From Candidatus Omnitrophota bacterium (GTDB lineage Bacteria; Omnitrophota; Gorgyraeia; Gygaellales; Profunditerraquicolaceae): a stretch of 16,740 bases of DNA. Below the pieces are notes generated by a model. It was not told the origin of the DNA. It made no database searches and saw only the letters and a list, made by a program, of their open reading frames with translations. A program made the translations under genes and the position numbers. The stretch is taken from contig JALNZI010000024.1 of the NCBI GenBank assembly GCA_023229385.1, positions 1 to 16,740 on the forward strand, written 5' to 3'. The stretch's first letter is position 1; each line of letters opens with the position of its first letter. Below are positions 14,818 to 16,740 of the stretch, one piece after another.

Positions 14818-15356
14818 TAATCATTCTCCGCGATTAACACTTCATCATTGCCGTCAGACTCCTCCAGATGCACCTCTACTACTTCCTGCTTAGAGGTAGG
14901 TATGTTTTTACCCACAAAATCAGCCCGGATCGGTAATTCACGATGGCCGCGATCCACTAAAACTGCCAGCTGGATTGATTTTGGCCTTCCAAAATCAATT
15001 AGCGCATCTAAAGCTGCCCGGATCGTCCGGCCCGTATAAAGGACGTCATCAACTAATATTAATTTTTTATCATTTATATCAAAATCTATCTCGGTTTTAC
15101 GCACCAAAGGCTGGCCCGAAGCCAGGGCCAGATCATCCCGATAGAGCGTGATATCCAATGCTCCGGCGGGAATATCCACACCTTCAATCTTTTTTATACA
15201 TTCTGCCAGACGCCTGGCGATATAAACCCCGCGGTTTCTTATGCCTACAACACATAAATCCGCAGTACCCTTATTTTTCTCGATGATTTCATGGGCGATG
15301 CGCATAACCGAACGATTAATTGCTTCCTTGTCTAATATTTTGGCTTTTTCTTTCAT
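14817..15356 (-). CDS. pyrR: PyrR pyrimidine operon attenuator / uracil phosphoribosyltransferase
   Basis: RNA-binding regulator that, with UMP bound, stabilises an anti-antiterminator hairpin in pyr leader RNA and promotes termination; many members also convert uracil and PRPP to UMP. The 179 residues are full length. The PRPP-binding loop LILVDDVLYTGRT is at 99-111. The PyrR signature DRGHRELPIRADFVGKN at 135-151 is followed by IPTS. VVGIRNRG near 36-43 and LYRDD at 71-75 are also typical. It is the first gene of the operon, and its own leader contains a matching PyrR-binding hairpin and terminator, so autoregulation is expected. The ATG at 15356 has a modest AGG about 8 bases ahead. Confidence 0.97.
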   Translation of the reverse strand: MKEKAKILDKEAINRSVMRIAHEIIEKNKGTADLCVVGIRNRGVYIARRLAECIKKIEGVDIPAGALDITLYRDDLALASGQPLVRKTEIDFDINDKKLILVDDVLYTGRTIRAALDALIDFGRPKSIQLAVLVDRGHRELPIRADFVGKNIPTSKQEVVEVHLEESDGNDEVLIAEND

Positions 15357-15402
15357 GGTTTACCTATCTACCCTACACCCAGTTTTAAAAAATAGCCGGT
15401 AC

Positions 15403-15424
15403 CTTGCTTTACTTGAAAAGCAAG
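15403..15424 (-). other. Hairpin between attenuator and pyrR
   Basis: CTTGCTTT and AAAGCAAG form a perfect 8-bp stem with a 6-base loop (TCAAGT). A T-rich run (15387-15393) follows about 10 bases later, too far for a normal terminator. It may stabilise or process the mRNA or shape access to the pyrR start. Confidence 0.4.
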
Positions 15425-15446
15425 CACGCCGCCTCTACGTCGTATG

Positions 15447-15524
15447 TCACTTGCTGTGCCAAAAAAATACCCCTGGCTTATTTTGCCAAGGGTTTATATT
15501 TTTTAAGATATCCTTATTATTCAT
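15447..15524 (-). CDS. Possible 25-codon leader peptide spanning the attenuator
   Basis: An ATG at 15524 opens 25 codons ending in TGA at 15447; the peptide would begin MNNKDILKNINPWQ and continue through the terminator, where the U-tract encodes Phe-Phe. AAGG lies 8 bases upstream and is itself the 3' base of the PyrR-binding hairpin (15533-15536). Thus PyrR binding would hide the ribosome site, and a ribosome translating the frame would disrupt the terminator 5' arm. The frame could equally be chance: it is short and of no known family. I see the reading frame and spacing; the regulatory idea is inference. Confidence 0.3.
   Translation of the reverse strand: MNNKDILKNINPWQNKPGVFFWHSK
15461..15492 (-). 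terminator. Intrinsic terminator (pyr operon attenuator)
   Basis: CCCTTGGC (15492-15485) pairs with GCCAGGGG (15477-15470) in an 8-bp stem with one G-U pair and a 7-base loop. TA and seven T residues follow on the minus strand. It lies between the promoter and pyrR, so it acts within the leader rather than ending an operon. Its 5' arm (15484-15491) can instead pair at 7 of 8 positions with 15533-15540, the 3' arm of the PyrR hairpin, giving a competing antiterminator. Confidence 0.88.
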
Positions 15525-15532
15525 TTTATTTG

Positions 15533-15564
15533 CCTTGCCAGCTTCACTGAGCTGGACTTAAAGG
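15533..15564 (-). promoter_or_regulatory. PyrR-binding hairpin (anti-antiterminator)
   Basis: The leader RNA folds with a lower stem CCUU/AAGG (15564-15561 with 15536-15533), a purine-rich asymmetric internal loop (UAAGU against C), and an upper stem CCAGCU/AGCUGG closing the hexaloop CAGUGA (15549-15544). The hexaloop fits the CNGNGA loop of known PyrR binding loops, and the CCUUUAA lower strand also matches that class. It lies about 12 bases after the predicted transcription start and 40 bases before the terminator. Holding this hairpin closed prevents the antiterminator from forming. Confidence 0.8.
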
Positions 15565-15582
15565 TTCCTACTTATTTCTTTA

Positions 15583-15610
15583 AATATACCACAAGCCGCG
15601 GTCTTGTCAA
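15583..15610 (-). promoter_or_regulatory. Sigma70-type promoter of the pyr operon
   Basis: TTGACA (15610-15605) and TATATT (15588-15583) are separated by 16 bases on the minus strand. A start near 15576-15578 would place the PyrR hairpin at the very 5' end of the transcript, as expected. It is the best promoter match I see in the window. Confidence 0.82.
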
Positions 15611-15629
15611 GCCCTTAAAATCTTCTTTC

Positions 15630-15658
15630 AAGCAGGATGGAAACACGGATGCCTGCTT
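15630..15658 (-). terminator. Weak terminator-like hairpin after the U32 gene
   Basis: AAGCAGG and CCTGCTT form a 7-bp stem with a 15-base loop just after the U32 stop codon. The following sequence is GAAAGAAGATTTT, so there is no proper U-tract. It may end or protect the U32 transcript before the pyr promoter. Confidence 0.4.
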
Positions 15659-15662
15659 AGAA

Positions 15663-16445
15663 TCAAGCATCCACTTCATAAACAATCCTATTGACTATGT
15701 CTCTCTCATGCAGGATGGGTGCAGGTATAATTTTATTCTCAAAAAATACCGCGTTACCTTTTGAAATTAACGGAACCGGCATCTGGGGATGCCTTAACCA
15801 GTAGCGGTTTTCCAAACACTCCCTGCGGCAGTCCGCTACCGCATCTGGCAATAGACCCCTCCTGCATCTATGCGGACATGAACGCGATACGGTAATGTAA
15901 CCAAAAGGCGTGTATAAAGAACAGCAGATCCCTCTGTCTCTGAATTCATCCAAAGATATCCCCTGCAGCAAATTGTCCAATTCGACGCGCTTTATCCCGT
16001 AATCTGACAAAAACGCACTAAAATATTCGTTAATCCCGCTTTTTCTGAACCTCTCCCGCACCAACTCGGGGAGCCTTTCAATAACCCCCATAATCCTCGG
16101 GCCTCTTTTTTGCTTATTCAACAGCCTTCCCAAAACTGGATCAAAAGGATAATTTTTTGTGATTTTCAAAAGGCCCCAGTCATTTATTACTATCTCCGCA
16201 TCCGCCCTGCGTTGCGAGAGAAAATCGAACAATTTTTTATAACTTTGCAGGTTCTTGTCGGTACAAAAAGTCGTCAACAGGGTGAAGCCCAAACCTTTTC
16301 CAGCCGCAAAAGATAAAGCCCTGTTAAGCTCCTCTTCAGAGGGAATCAGGCGATCGCAAAACTCATTACCAAAATATATCCGCGAATGCTCAGTTCGCCA
16401 AAACTTAAAATCCGACAATCTGGAAATATGCAATGCTTTTTCCAT
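15663..16445 (-). CDS. U32 peptidase-family protein, UbiV-like, probable [4Fe-4S] protein
   Basis: A 260-residue protein of the U32 (collagenase-like) family. The N-terminal SRIYFGNEFCDRL at 21-33 matches the YLGETVCS-like strand of UbiV-type proteins. LTTFCTDKNL, IVINDWGLLKI and YGIKRVELDNLLQG follow the U32 barrel pattern. Cysteines C30, C190/C194, C206 and C210 are spaced like the four Fe-S ligands of UbiV (a lone early Cys, then a late cluster ending C-x3-C). It ends with LISKGNAVFFEN, a typical family ending. U32 proteins act in tRNA/rRNA and quinone hydroxylation; the substrate here is unknown. It lies 29 bases after another U32 gene, so the two probably work as a pair, as UbiU and UbiV do. 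Confidence 0.75.
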   Translation of the reverse strand: MEKALHISRLSDFKFWRTEHSRIYFGNEFCDRLIPSEEELNRALSFAAGKGLGFTLLTTFCTDKNLQSYKKLFDFLSQRRADAEIVINDWGLLKITKNYPFDPVLGRLLNKQKRGPRIMGVIERLPELVRERFRKSGINEYFSAFLSDYGIKRVELDNLLQGISLDEFRDRGICCSLYTPFGYITVSRSCPHRCRRGLLPDAVADCRRECLENRYWLRHPQMPVPLISKGNAVFFENKIIPAPILHERDIVNRIVYEVDA

Positions 16446-16474
16446 AAATGCACAACACCTAAATTATCCGCGTC

Positions 16475-16740
16475 TCAATAATAACAATACTCCCGACCAC
16501 ATCCTTTTTCGGAACCAAAAAACTTTTTCCTCAACCTTTGAACTGCTTGTACAAACTCACTCCTGACAACGACAGAATCCAATAAACCCACGCAAGCCTT
16601 GATGAAGCGTATATCCCGGGTTTTATCTGAAGCCAAACACCTGCCCACAATCTTTAAAAACTTAATTCCCGCGGCGTTTAAATCATATATGGCACATGCC
16701 CCGCAGCTGTCCAGAAAACTGCGTGCCCTGTTTTCGTAAT
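16475..16740 (-). CDS. U32 peptidase-family protein, C-terminal part (5' end outside window)
   Basis: The last 87 codons of a gene that begins beyond the window, ending in TGA at 16475. SCGACAIYDLNAAGIKFLKIVGR matches the C-terminal U32 signature (Cys, then YDLPxLxxAGxxSLKIEGR). A cysteine-rich tail ends GCGREYCYY, suggesting an iron-sulfur cluster. It is followed after 29 bases by the UbiV-like gene, and the pair resembles UbiU/UbiV in arrangement. Too little is visible to name a substrate. Confidence 0.7.
   Translation of the reverse strand, partial: YENRARSFLDSCGACAIYDLNAAGIKFLKIVGRCLASDKTRDIRFIKACVGLLDSVVVRSEFVQAVQRLRKKFFGSEKGCGREYCYY

Overview
Every gene in this window lies on the minus strand, so it is read from high to low coordinates. 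The content is a nearly complete de novo pyrimidine (UMP) biosynthesis cluster, followed at the low-coordinate end by the start of a V/A-type ATPase operon and preceded at the high-coordinate end by two iron-sulfur U32-family genes. An anaerobic or ammonia-exposed bacterium is suggested by three things: a V/A-type ATPase whose second gene is a DUF2764 protein (an arrangement known from Chlamydiae, spirochaetes, Bacteroidetes and several uncultured phyla), the class 1B PyrD/PyrK dihydroorotate dehydrogenase, and the Fe-S U32 pair. Gene style and short palindromic repeats remind me of Omnitrophota or a PVC-related lineage, but that is inference and no marker here settles it.

Layout in transcription order: 3' end of a U32-family gene (16740-16475) and a UbiV-like U32 gene (16445-15663). 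Then comes a 306-base regulatory region holding a sigma70-type promoter, a PyrR-binding hairpin, a possible 25-codon leader ORF and an intrinsic terminator. These are followed by pyrR, pyrB and pyrC with 1-4 base overlaps, a PHP-phosphoesterase/zinc-ribbon gene ending in a beta-clamp-like motif, and a tRNA-Arg(CCG) only 8 bases downstream. A 246-base gap holds a palindrome and a decayed copy of the tRNA 3' half. Then carA, carB, mutM, an ICMT/PEMT-like membrane methyltransferase, pyrK, pyrD and pyrF follow with overlaps or gaps of 10 bases or fewer. Finally V-ATPase subunit E, DUF2764 and subunit A (cut by the window edge) begin 25 bases after pyrF.

Together CarAB, PyrB, PyrC, PyrDK and PyrF supply every step to UMP except orotate phosphoribosyltransferase (PyrE), which is not in the window. 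The leader has the full logic of PyrR attenuation: the base of the PyrR hairpin is complementary (7 of 8 positions) to the 5' arm of the terminator, so an antiterminator would compete with both.

The most unusual observation is CarA. Its fold and landmarks are conserved, but the whole glutaminase triad is missing (Cys to Ala, His to Asn, Glu to Val) and the SNGPGDP loop is altered, while CarB looks intact. This predicts a bacterial carbamoyl-phosphate synthetase that uses free ammonia, analogous to animal CPS1, or one fed by another amidotransferase.
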